Under the pieces are notes generated by a model. That model was not told the DNA's origin. It ran no database searches and saw only the letters and a list, made by a program, of their open reading frames with translations. A stretch of 6,516 bases of DNA from Planctomycetota bacterium (GTDB lineage Bacteria > Planctomycetota > Planctomycetia > Isosphaerales > Isosphaeraceae), in contig JAJYDH010000373.1 in the NCBI GenBank assembly GCA_021777685.1, forward strand, positions 1 to 6,516, read 5' to 3'. A program made the translations under genes and the position numbers. The first letter of the stretch is position 1. Each line of letters begins with the position of its first letter. Shown in pieces: positions 1 through 6,514 of this stretch.

Positions 1-773
1 ATCTCGCCCTCGGTCTCCGCCATCTTCTCCAGGAGGTCGGGGCTGATGGTCAGCAGGTCGCACCCGGCCAGGTGGGAGATCTGCTCGACCCGGCGGAAGC
101 TCGCGCCCATGACCTGGGTCTTGTAGCCGAACTTCTTGTAATAGTTGTAGATCTTGGTGACCGACTCGACGCCCGGGTCCTTGTCGGCCGGGATCTCGGC
201 GCCGCCGCCGTTCTTCTTGTACCAGTCGTAGATCCGGCCGACGAACGGCGAGATGAGCGTCACCTTCGCCTCGGCGCAGGCGACGGCCTGGGCGAAGCTG
301 AAGAGCAGCGTCAGGTTGCAGTGGATGCCCTCCTTCTCCAGCCGCTCCGCCGCCCGGATGCCCTCCCAGGTGCTGGCGATCTTGATCAGCACTCGCTCGC
401 GGCCGATGCCGTGCTTGTCGTACATGCCGATGAGCTTCTTCCCCTTGGCGACGGTCGCCTCGGTGTCGAAGCTGAGCGAGGCGTCGACCTCGGTCGAGAC
501 CCGGCCGGGGACGAGTTCGAGGATCTGGAGGCCGAAGGCCACGGCCAGCCCGTCCATGAACGCCTCGGCCTGCGCGGCGTTGTCGCCCCCCTCCTCGGCG
601 GCCTCGTGCAGCGCCTTCTCGACCAGGTGCGAGTACTTCGACTGCTGCGCCGCCTGGAGGAGCAGCGACGGGTTGGTCGTGGCGTCCTGGGGCTTGAGCC
701 GGCCGATGGCCTCGATGTCGCCGGTGTCGGCGACGACCGTGGTGTACTTCTTCAGCGAGTCAAGCATTGACAT
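1..773 (-). CDS. tal: Transaldolase, C-terminal end cut off by window edge
   Basis: Cytoplasmic transaldolase of the non-oxidative pentose phosphate pathway, which moves a dihydroxyacetone unit between sugar phosphates through a Schiff base. The 257 visible residues align almost without gaps to E. coli TalB, one residue out of register. Visible landmarks are YTTVVADTGD with Asp16, DATTNPSL with Asn34, STEVDA with Glu95, the Schiff-base Lys131 in LIKIASTW, NLTLLFSF, SPFVGR with Ser175, Phe177 and Arg180, and GASFR with Arg227. Every active-site position known from TalB that falls in the visible part is present. About 60 C-terminal residues lie beyond base 1. Two in-frame ATG codons are possible, at 773 and 767; I chose 773 because a GAGG (786-783) sits 9 bases upstream. 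The phenylalanine in SPFVGR argues against a fructose-6-phosphate aldolase. The gene is divergent from the AAA ATPase gene. Confidence 0.96.
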   Translation of the reverse strand, partial: MSMLDSLKKYTTVVADTGDIEAIGRLKPQDATTNPSLLLQAAQQSKYSHLVEKALHEAAEEGGDNAAQAEAFMDGLAVAFGLQILELVPGRVSTEVDASLSFDTEATVAKGKKLIGMYDKHGIGRERVLIKIASTWEGIRAAERLEKEGIHCNLTLLFSFAQAVACAEAKVTLISPFVGRIYDWYKKNGGGAEIPADKDPGVESVTKIYNYYKKFGYKTQVMGASFRRVEQISHLAGCDLLTISPDLLEKMAETEGE

Positions 774-1275
774 CGAAGGTTCCCTCGGGGTTTGGTCGGA
801 ACTGAGCGTCATCCAGCCACGGGTCCGCGGGGCGGTCGCCCGCCCGCATCGGCCGCATTCATCCTGCTCGCGATGGCGTGCCGGCGGTCGATCGACCGAC
901 GTCGACCCGGCCCGACATCCGCTCGATACTCCGGTGATTGTAACCGGCCCCGAGTCGGATAGGCACTGGGAGGTCGCCCTCCGCATCGTCGCTTTCCCGA
1001 TCCGCCGCCCGGCGTCCGGGCCGCCGCCGTCCCGAAGGTCCGGGAGTGTTGCTCCTACGGCCTCCCTCGAATAGATAGGACAACAAGCCGCGCGCTTCCC
1101 CAGGATTTCCGCACGGTCCACCGCGAATGTCGCGCGAATCGGGAAAGATGCCGGGCCGGCTCGGCGATCCGGCCTCGGCTCGCGATCGGCGCCGTAGGAT
1201 GGATTGATGTACCGGGCGATCGCCCCTCGCTTCCGAGGGCCGGCGCCGCCCGGCGGCCGTGCGGAGTCGAGGACG
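774..1275. other. Divergent intergenic spacer, no convincing gene
   Basis: This is the spacer between transaldolase (minus) and the AAA ATPase gene (plus); it shortens to 774-1206 if the upstream ATPase start is used. Open frames crossing it on either strand carry no recognisable protein and are extensions of shadows. A perfect 14-base palindrome, CGGTCGATCGACCG, lies at 885-898. Possible promoter pieces are weak: on the minus strand a TACAAT hexamer near 940 has no good -35 partner, and on the plus strand TTGCTC (1049-1054) stands 16 bases before the AT-rich patch ATAGATA (1071-1077). I do not call either as a promoter. No riboswitch or RNA gene is recognisable. Confidence 0.5.
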
Positions 1276-2640
1276 ATGGCGGAAGTCTTCCAGGAGAGCG
1301 GCCCCGCGACGGCCGAATGCCCCGTTCGCCCGGTGTCGGGGGCGAACGAGGGGGTCACGGGGGCGGTTCGGCCCGTTCGGGAGCCGTTCCGGCCGAGGCG
1401 CCCGGCGGACCTCGGATCGGCCGGGCTGACCTCGGCGCAGGTCGAGGGGCTGATCCTGAAGTTCCTGCTGGGCGTCGGCATGGCCTCGGGCCGGTCGGTC
1501 TCCTCGCAGCTCGGCCTCCCCTTCGCCTCGCTCATCGACGAGTTGCAACGGCTCCAGAAGCAGAAATTGCTCATGTACACCAACGTCGCCGACATGGGCG
1601 ACTACGAGTACACGCTGACCGAGGCCGGACGGACGCGCGCCCGCGAGTATTCCGACGAATGCGCCTACGTCGGCTCGGCCCCCGTCTCCTACGACGACTA
1701 CGTGGCGGCCGTCACCGCCCAGACGATCGCCGACGAGCATCCGCTGGAGGAGGACCTCCGGCGGGCCTTCTCCGACCTCCTGATCGCCGACGAGATGCTC
1801 AGGGTGCTCGGCCCGGCGATCAACTCGGGCCGGGGGATGTTCCTCTACGGGGCGCCGGGCAATGGCAAGACGAGCATCGCCGAGCGGATCACCCGCTGCT
1901 TCGGCAACACCATCTGGATTCCCCGGGTGATCGACCTGGGCGGCCAGCTCGTCAAGCTCTTCGACCCCTCCGTCCACGAGGCGATCGCCAGCCAGTCCGA
2001 GGGGCTCTTCCGCAAGGGGGAGGTCGACGCCCGATGGGTCGAGATCCGGAGGCCCACCGTGGTCGTCGGCGGCGAGCTGACGATGGACCGGCTGGAAATC
2101 CGCTATGATCCGGTGTCCAGGATCAGCGAGGCCTCGCTCCAGATGAAGTCGAACAACGGGACGCTTCTGATCGACGACTTCGGCCGCCAGCGGATGCAGC
2201 CGGTCGAGCTGCTCAACCGGATGATCATCCCCCTGGAAAAGCGGTACGACTTCCAGACCCTGAGCAACGGCAAGAACATCAAGATCCCGTTCGACCAGCT
2301 CACGCTCTTCTCGACCAACCTGGAGCCCAAGCACCTGGTCGACGACGCCTTCCTCCGGCGAATCCCCTACAAGATCCAGGTGACGGACCCGGACGAGTCG
2401 ATGTTCAAGCGCCTGATGCTGCTCGTCGCGCCGAAGCTCGGGTTCGCCAGCGTCCCGGAGGACTCGGTCGACTATCTGATCGAGCACCACTACCGGAGGG
2501 TCGGCCGCTGCTTCCGGAGCTGCCAGCCTCGCGACCTGCTGCTCCAGGCGAGGAGCTATTGCCTGTACAACGACCTCCCGATGCAACTGAACCGCGAGGT
2601 CGTCGACTTCGCCGTCGGCTGCTATTTCACCACGATGTAG
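1276..2640 (+). CDS. Winged-helix AAA family ATPase, function unknown
   Basis: Soluble ATPase of an uncharacterised family that I recall as common in Planctomycetes. Residues are numbered here from the upstream TTG at 1204. Residues 1-68 are Pro/Arg/Gly-rich and probably disordered. Residues 72-150 resemble a winged-helix DNA-binding fold, with a predicted recognition helix region and a wing ending in YEYTLTEAGRTRA. The ATPase core has Walker A GAPGNGKT (216-223), Walker B TLLIDDFG (320-327), sensor 1 LFSTN (Asn372), and an arginine pair in FLRRIPYKI (385-386). A lid ending around QPRDLLLQ follows. Walker A and B are about 100 residues apart, longer than in canonical AAA proteins; the insert holds FDPSVHEA and PTVVVGGELTMD. 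There is no GAFTGA loop, so it is not a sigma-54 activator. ATG 1276 has GGAG (1262-1265) upstream; ATG 1207, with AGGA upstream, and TTG 1204 are alternatives. The stop is 30 bases from the convergent hydrolase gene. Substrate and partner are unknown. Confidence 0.9.
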   Translation: MAEVFQESGPATAECPVRPVSGANEGVTGAVRPVREPFRPRRPADLGSAGLTSAQVEGLILKFLLGVGMASGRSVSSQLGLPFASLIDELQRLQKQKLLMYTNVADMGDYEYTLTEAGRTRAREYSDECAYVGSAPVSYDDYVAAVTAQTIADEHPLEEDLRRAFSDLLIADEMLRVLGPAINSGRGMFLYGAPGNGKTSIAERITRCFGNTIWIPRVIDLGGQLVKLFDPSVHEAIASQSEGLFRKGEVDARWVEIRRPTVVVGGELTMDRLEIRYDPVSRISEASLQMKSNNGTLLIDDFGRQRMQPVELLNRMIIPLEKRYDFQTLSNGKNIKIPFDQLTLFSTNLEPKHLVDDAFLRRIPYKIQVTDPDESMFKRLMLLVAPKLGFASVPEDSVDYLIEHHYRRVGRCFRSCQPRDLLLQARSYCLYNDLPMQLNREVVDFAVGCYFTTM

Positions 2641-2670
2641 CGAGACACCTTCGAAGCTCCGGGGCTCGGA
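2641..2670. other. Short convergent gap without a clear terminator
   Basis: Only 30 bases separate the stop codons of the convergent ATPase and hydrolase genes. They contain TTCGAA and an imperfect AGCTCCGGGGCT palindrome, but no hairpin with a usable loop and no T-run on either strand. Transcripts from the two genes may therefore overlap at their 3' ends; this is an inference from the spacing. Confidence 0.4.
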
Positions 2671-5600
2671 TCAGGGCCGGTATCCCGGGCCCCGGACGAT
2701 CCGGCCGGGGAGCGCCCCGGTGTGCTTCCCCTCCTCGACGACGGCGACGCCGTTGACGAAGACATCCCTGACCCCGGCCGAGTTCTGATGGGGCGCCTCG
2801 AAGGTGGCCCGGTCGGCGATCGTCCGGGGGTCGAAGACCACGATGTCGGCGCGGAAGCCTTCGACGAGCAGGCCCCGGTCGCGGATCGAGAGCCGGTCGG
2901 CGACGGCCGAGGTCATCTTGCGGATCGCGTCCTCCAGCGAGAGCACCCCCTCGTCGCGGACGTACTTGCCCAGGATCTTGGGGAAGGTGCCGTAGGACCG
3001 GGGATGGACCAGCCCCTTGGCCTTGTCGGGGTCGTGGCCGGAGGCGTCGGTGCCGAACTTCATCCAGGGCTGGCGGATCTGGAGCCTGACGTTCTCCTCG
3101 CTCATGAGGAAGTAGATGGTGTCGACCCGCTGTCGTTCGGCGAGGATCAGGTCGATGGCCGTTTCGACCCAGGGTTTCCCCTCGGCCTCGGCGATCTCGG
3201 CCAGGCGCCTGCCGGCGTACTTCTTCATCGGCGACCTGTCGAGTCCCAGGACGAGGATGCCCTCGGGCGTGGCCAGCTCTCCGAGGTTCTCGAACGGGGC
3301 GGTCGGATGCAGGACCTCCTCGACGATCGCGGCCCGCATCTTCGGGTCGGCCAGGTTCTCCAGGAGCTTGCCGTCGGCCGAGGCGGCGGGGGGGAGGCAG
3401 GCCGTCAGCCCGGTCCCGGCGGCGGTGTAGGGGTACATGTTGGCGCCGATGTCGAGCCCCCTGGCGCGGGCCTCGGCGATCTTCTCGACGGCGAGCCGGG
3501 CCTTGTCCCAGTTCCGCCTGCCGGCGGCCTTGAGGTGGTAGATCTCGACCGGAACGCCGCCCTCCTTGCCGATCCGGATCGCCTCGTCGATCGCTTCGAG
3601 GAGCTGGTCGGCCTCGGACCGCATGTGGGTGATGTAGACCCCGCCCAGCGGGGCCATCTCGCGGGATAGCGCGATCAGGTCGTCGGTCGAGACGAAGGTG
3701 TCGGGCGGGTAGATCAGGGCCGAGGCCAGGCCGAAGGCGCCGTCCTTCATGGCGTCGCGGACGATCTTCTTCATCGCCTCCATCTCGCCCTTGCTCGGCT
3801 CGCCCCGCTTCATCCCCTTGACGTGGGACCGCACCGTCTGCGAGCCGAGGAACGAGCCGAAGTTGACGGAGCCCCCGTGCCGCTTCATCGCCTTCAGCCA
3901 GGCGTCGAACCCGTGAGTGCCGTCGAACCGCTTCGAGGGGGCGTTGCTCTCCCCCTCGCCGAGGATCTCCGTCGTCACCCCCTGCGTGACCTTTCCCACG
4001 AGCCGGCCGTCCCCTTCGAGCAGCTCGACCCGCGAATGACCCTGGATGTCGATGAAGCCGGGAGCGACGACGAGCCCCGAAGCGTCGACCTTCCGCCGGG
4101 CCTGGGCATCCCTGAGCTGGCCGGCGGGCGTGATCCGCGCGATCGTGTCCCCCTTCACGGCGAGGTCGCCCCGATACCAGGCGTTCCCGGAGCCGTCGAC
4201 GATCCGTCCGTCGAGGATCACCACGTCATACGGCGGCTCGGTCGGCCTTTGCGGCTCCGGGGGGGACTTCCGGGCGAAGACGATGTCGGCGGCGGCAGGC
4301 TCCGGGGCCATCGCGAGCTGATTGATGACCCCGTCCGGTCCATAACCGAAGGTGACGCGGGCCTTCGGGATCGGGCTGTCTTCGTCTTCTGAAGTGCCGG
4401 TCTCGAAGTTGTCGAAGAGGCGATGGAGCAGGGGGGTGGACCCGCCTCGCCAGGCCAGGGCAAGGCCGTTAGAACAGGCCGCGACCTCGACCCGACCATT
4501 CGCGGGGTGATCGAAGTCCCCCGCGTGGTCGGGCCATGCGTGCGACGGCGACGATCCGGTCGAAAGCGACTCCTCGCGTTCCCGACGCTCGAATGCCGCC
4601 TGTTCGGCCTTGCGGTCGATCTCCTTACACCGGGAGATCCAGTCGCCCGGCTCCAGCCCGAGGAGCCGGTCGAGGACCCGTCTGATCACGCAGATCGGCG
4701 CGGGGCGGTCTCCCGAGAGGTTCGCCTGGACGATGACGCCGAGCTTTTCGCGAGGGAGCAGGGTCATCAGGGCGCTGAAGCCGTCGATGCTCCCGCTGTG
4801 CCAGGCGACCTCGCGGCACCGGTAAAAGGTGAGGAAGAATCCCAGGCCGTAGGAGACCGGGCCCAGTTTCGGGAATTCGGACGAATGGAGCGGGCCGAGC
4901 AGGCCGTCGGGAATGGTCGTCCGGGGTGATGGGAGCCGCTCGGCCGACGTCTTCGAGAAGACCTGGGAATCGCCGTACTTGCCGGAAACGAGGTGGACCC
5001 GGACGTATCGGACGATCTCCTCGACGTTCGAGTTGATCGCCCCGGCGGGCGCGATCGCGGCCATCTCGTCGAACGGCCGTCCCCGGACCCGATCGCCGGA
5101 CTTCCCGTACCCTCGGGCGCAGTCGTCGGACTTCTGAGAATCCAGCACCGAGAAGTTGCTCACCGACATCCCGGGCGGGCGGAAGATCCGCTCCCCGGTC
5201 AGTTCCTGCCACGACGAGCCGGAAACCTGCTCGTCGACCATCCCCGCGACGAGGTACATCAGGTTGTTGTACCGCCACGAGGCGCGGGACTCCTTGCTCG
5301 GCTCCAGGAATTGGAGCCGTTCCAGGAACTCCCTGCGCGATATCCCCGACCCGTACCAAAGCCGGCCGTGCCGGGGCAGCCCGGTCCTGTGCGAGAGGAG
5401 GTCGACCGGCGTCGGCCGTTCGGAGGCGAGACCGTCCTTGAGGCGAAACCCGGGCAGGAGATCGCCGACCGGAGCATCCCAGCCGAGCTTTTCCCGGTCG
5501 ACAAGCACCCCCAGCCCGCTCGCGGTGAACGACTTGGTGATCGAGCCGATCGCGAACAGCGTCCTCGGCGTCACCGGCAGCCCGACCACCCGGTCGCGGA

Positions 5601-5793
5601 CCCCGTATCCCTTCATGTGGACGACCTCGCCGTCCTTCACGACGGCGAAGGCCAGGCCCGGCACCTTCCACTCGCCCAGGACGCTTTCGACCAGCGCATC
5701 CAGGTCGTTCCGAGCCGTAACCTCCGCCCGGGCGCCGCTCGCGACCAAGACGAACAGTGCGGTCACCAAGCTCCAACCGAGGAGTGATCTCAT
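2671..5793 (-). CDS. Exported serine hydrolase (CubicO/class C) fused to N-acyl-D-amino-acid deacylase-type amidohydrolase
   Basis: Two-enzyme fusion of 1040 residues. Residues 1-23 are a signal peptide (Arg2, hydrophobic core, cleavage after ARA), so the protein is exported; this fixes the start, although the upstream ribosome site is poor. Residues about 30-385 form a beta-lactamase-fold serine hydrolase with SITK (nucleophile Ser84, Lys87), YNN (Tyr175, Asn177) and HSG (332-334) in place of KTG. Residues about 415-510 look like a DUF3471-type beta domain. Residues about 522-1036 are an amidohydrolase of the D-aminoacylase family, with APGFIDIQGH (577-586), VTQGVTTE, THMRSE (His723), YHLK (His753), GTDASGHD (Asp916) and a closing ADIVVFDP strand. 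His723, His753 and Asp916 match His220, His250 and Asp366 of Alcaligenes D-aminoacylase. The first histidine of HxH is Gln584, and the NCG cysteine is absent. Both halves have normal family length. The likely role is hydrolysis of D-amino-acid peptides and N-acyl-D-amino acids; substrates are inferred only. Confidence 0.9.
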   Translation of the reverse strand: MRSLLGWSLVTALFVLVASGARAEVTARNDLDALVESVLGEWKVPGLAFAVVKDGEVVHMKGYGVRDRVVGLPVTPRTLFAIGSITKSFTASGLGVLVDREKLGWDAPVGDLLPGFRLKDGLASERPTPVDLLSHRTGLPRHGRLWYGSGISRREFLERLQFLEPSKESRASWRYNNLMYLVAGMVDEQVSGSSWQELTGERIFRPPGMSVSNFSVLDSQKSDDCARGYGKSGDRVRGRPFDEMAAIAPAGAINSNVEEIVRYVRVHLVSGKYGDSQVFSKTSAERLPSPRTTIPDGLLGPLHSSEFPKLGPVSYGLGFFLTFYRCREVAWHSGSIDGFSALMTLLPREKLGVIVQANLSGDRPAPICVIRRVLDRLLGLEPGDWISRCKEIDRKAEQAAFERREREESLSTGSSPSHAWPDHAGDFDHPANGRVEVAACSNGLALAWRGGSTPLLHRLFDNFETGTSEDEDSPIPKARVTFGYGPDGVINQLAMAPEPAAADIVFARKSPPEPQRPTEPPYDVVILDGRIVDGSGNAWYRGDLAVKGDTIARITPAGQLRDAQARRKVDASGLVVAPGFIDIQGHSRVELLEGDGRLVGKVTQGVTTEILGEGESNAPSKRFDGTHGFDAWLKAMKRHGGSVNFGSFLGSQTVRSHVKGMKRGEPSKGEMEAMKKIVRDAMKDGAFGLASALIYPPDTFVSTDDLIALSREMAPLGGVYITHMRSEADQLLEAIDEAIRIGKEGGVPVEIYHLKAAGRRNWDKARLAVEKIAEARARGLDIGANMYPYTAAGTGLTACLPPAASADGKLLENLADPKMRAAIVEEVLHPTAPFENLGELATPEGILVLGLDRSPMKKYAGRRLAEIAEAEGKPWVETAIDLILAERQRVDTIYFLMSEENVRLQIRQPWMKFGTDASGHDPDKAKGLVHPRSYGTFPKILGKYVRDEGVLSLEDAIRKMTSAVADRLSIRDRGLLVEGFRADIVVFDPRTIADRATFEAPHQNSAGVRDVFVNGVAVVEEGKHTGALPGRIVRGPGYRP

Positions 5794-5843
5794 GCGATTC
5801 GACTCGTTCGGGAGTGGTGCGGCGGCGGTTGATCGGCGGATAG

Positions 5844-5866
5844 GTCCTGGTCGGTCCTCCCAGGAC
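5844..5866 (-). promoter_or_regulatory. Inverted repeat in the leader of the hydrolase fusion gene
   Basis: GTCCTGG (5844-5850) and CCAGGAC (5860-5866) form a perfect 7-base inverted repeat around a 9-base centre, about 50 bases upstream of the hydrolase start codon. It could be an operator or a leader hairpin. No regulator is known and no clear promoter can be placed beside it, so this is only a structural observation. Confidence 0.25.
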
Positions 5867-5977
5867 GAAGCTTAAGCGAATCAGGAGCGAGGAACAACCG
5901 CCGAGCCGGCCTCGAGTCGCCGGCAGCCCCACACTGATCCGTCATGCCACCGCCTTAAGAAGCACGGAAGATCGACA

Positions 5978-6005
5978 TTGACAAAAATCGGCCCTTTGTT
6001 ATCAT
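5978..6005 (+). promoter_or_regulatory. Sigma-70 promoter of the tRNA-Pro gene
   Basis: A perfect -35 hexamer TTGACA (5978-5983) is followed after 16 bases by TATCAT (6000-6005), five of six matches to the -10 consensus. Transcription would begin near 6012, leaving a leader of about 13 bases before the tRNA. The local AT-rich stretch stands out in otherwise GC-rich DNA. The match to consensus and the position make it the obvious tRNA promoter. Confidence 0.75.
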
Positions 6006-6024
6006 CACCTTCGATTGATGGAGA

Positions 6025-6104
<80 letters not shown>

Positions 6105-6119
6105 AGAAAAATCCGCCGA

Positions 6120-6216
6120 ATCCTAGACTTAGGATACCTGCCTGCGTCGGGCAGCGCGGCTTCCGAGGCTGACTCAAGGCGTTTTCGGTAACGCCTTCGG
6201 CCGCGAGTAGTTCGCG
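6120..6216. repeat. Cluster of four short perfect inverted repeats
   Basis: Between the tRNA and the integrase remnant lie four perfect small inverted repeats in a row. They are ATCCTA/TAGGAT (6120-6135, 4-base loop), CTGCC/GGCAG (6138-6154, 7-base loop), AAGGCGTT/AACGCCTT (6176-6197, 6-base loop TTCGGT) and CGCGA/TCGCG (6202-6216, 5-base loop). The third is the longest. None is followed by a T-run. They may be recombination-site arms, integrase regulatory DNA or a folded RNA; short repeats also arise by chance in GC-rich DNA. Confidence 0.4.
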
Positions 6217-6219
6217 CAG

Positions 6220-6347
6220 ATGCCCCGACCAATCTCTCCGAAGTAACGTCAGTACAAGCCGAAGAACTTGGATTGGTCGTCATCGACGGCAAGGCTCGCT
6301 ACCTCGGGCGGTACGATTCGCCCGAGAGCTGGCAGAAGGCGCTTGAT
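6220..6347 (+). pseudogene. Broken N-terminal fragment of a planctomycete-type integrase
   Basis: Reading from ATG 6220 gives MPRPISPK, then TAA (6244-6246), then RQYKPKN. One frame over, from 6267, it continues as LGLVVIDGKARYLGRY and then DSPESWQK. Joined, this resembles the N-terminal start of planctomycete tyrosine-recombinase-like integrases, which I recall as having an MPRP-type start, a YRxYKPKDLGVV-like stretch and DGxxxYLGRYxSPES. Two lesions explain the present state: TAC to TAA at what was probably Tyr9, and loss of one C between AAC and TTG near 6267. Similarity ends after SPESWQK, where an inserted element seems to begin. No catalytic domain is present in the window. Its position 120 bases after a tRNA fits an integrase of a tRNA-adjacent island. 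The identification is from memory of the family, not an alignment. Confidence 0.65.
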
Positions 6348-6514
6348 GGGTTGCAGGGTGGTGCCAATAATTGGCCGATCAGGGCACCCAGCAGCCTCCG
6401 GCCACGAGCCCGGACGTTGTGGACGAACTCGAAGAACCCCAGGTAGAGCGGCAGGCTCTCCTGGGGGATTCCGCGATGCGGGCGGGACCATGAACGCAGC
6501 AGCGACCGGAACCC
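6299..6514 (-). pseudogene. Transposase C-terminal fragment, probably IS1595-like
   Basis: The minus-strand frame entering from beyond the window reads GFRSLLRSWSRPHRGI, then SLPLYLGFFEFVHNVRARG and RRLLGALIGQLL. The HRG, then short hydrophobic YLxFFEFVHN, then basic RxRG pattern resembles the C-terminal tail of IS1595-type (ISXO2-like) DDE transposases. The family call is tentative. After about LAPP the frame crosses the apparent end of the element and runs on through integrase-derived DNA until TAG (6301-6299). So the last dozen or more codons are probably not native transposase, and the element may have lost or never had its own stop there. The catalytic DDE region and the start lie outside the window, so whether the copy is intact cannot be told. 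Confidence 0.55.

Noticed and set aside
72..1074. Plus-strand frames opposite and beyond transaldolase
   Set aside because: They are antisense to a well-matched transaldolase and show no recognisable family.
859..2586. Long minus-strand open frame of 575 codons opposite the AAA ATPase gene
   Set aside because: Its protein is a low-complexity antisense shadow rich in Arg, Gly, Val and Asp with no domain, while the plus strand there encodes clear ATPase motifs.
4625..5932. Second minus-strand frame of 435 codons overlapping the hydrolase N-terminal half
   Set aside because: It is the same strand read out of frame, rich in Arg, Gly and Pro, and without motifs. The 2671-5793 frame carries the catalytic residues.
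5871..5958. Repeated CTTAAG sites at 5871-5876 and 5953-5958
   Set aside because: Six-base palindromes occurring twice in 90 bases have no supported role and are within chance expectation.
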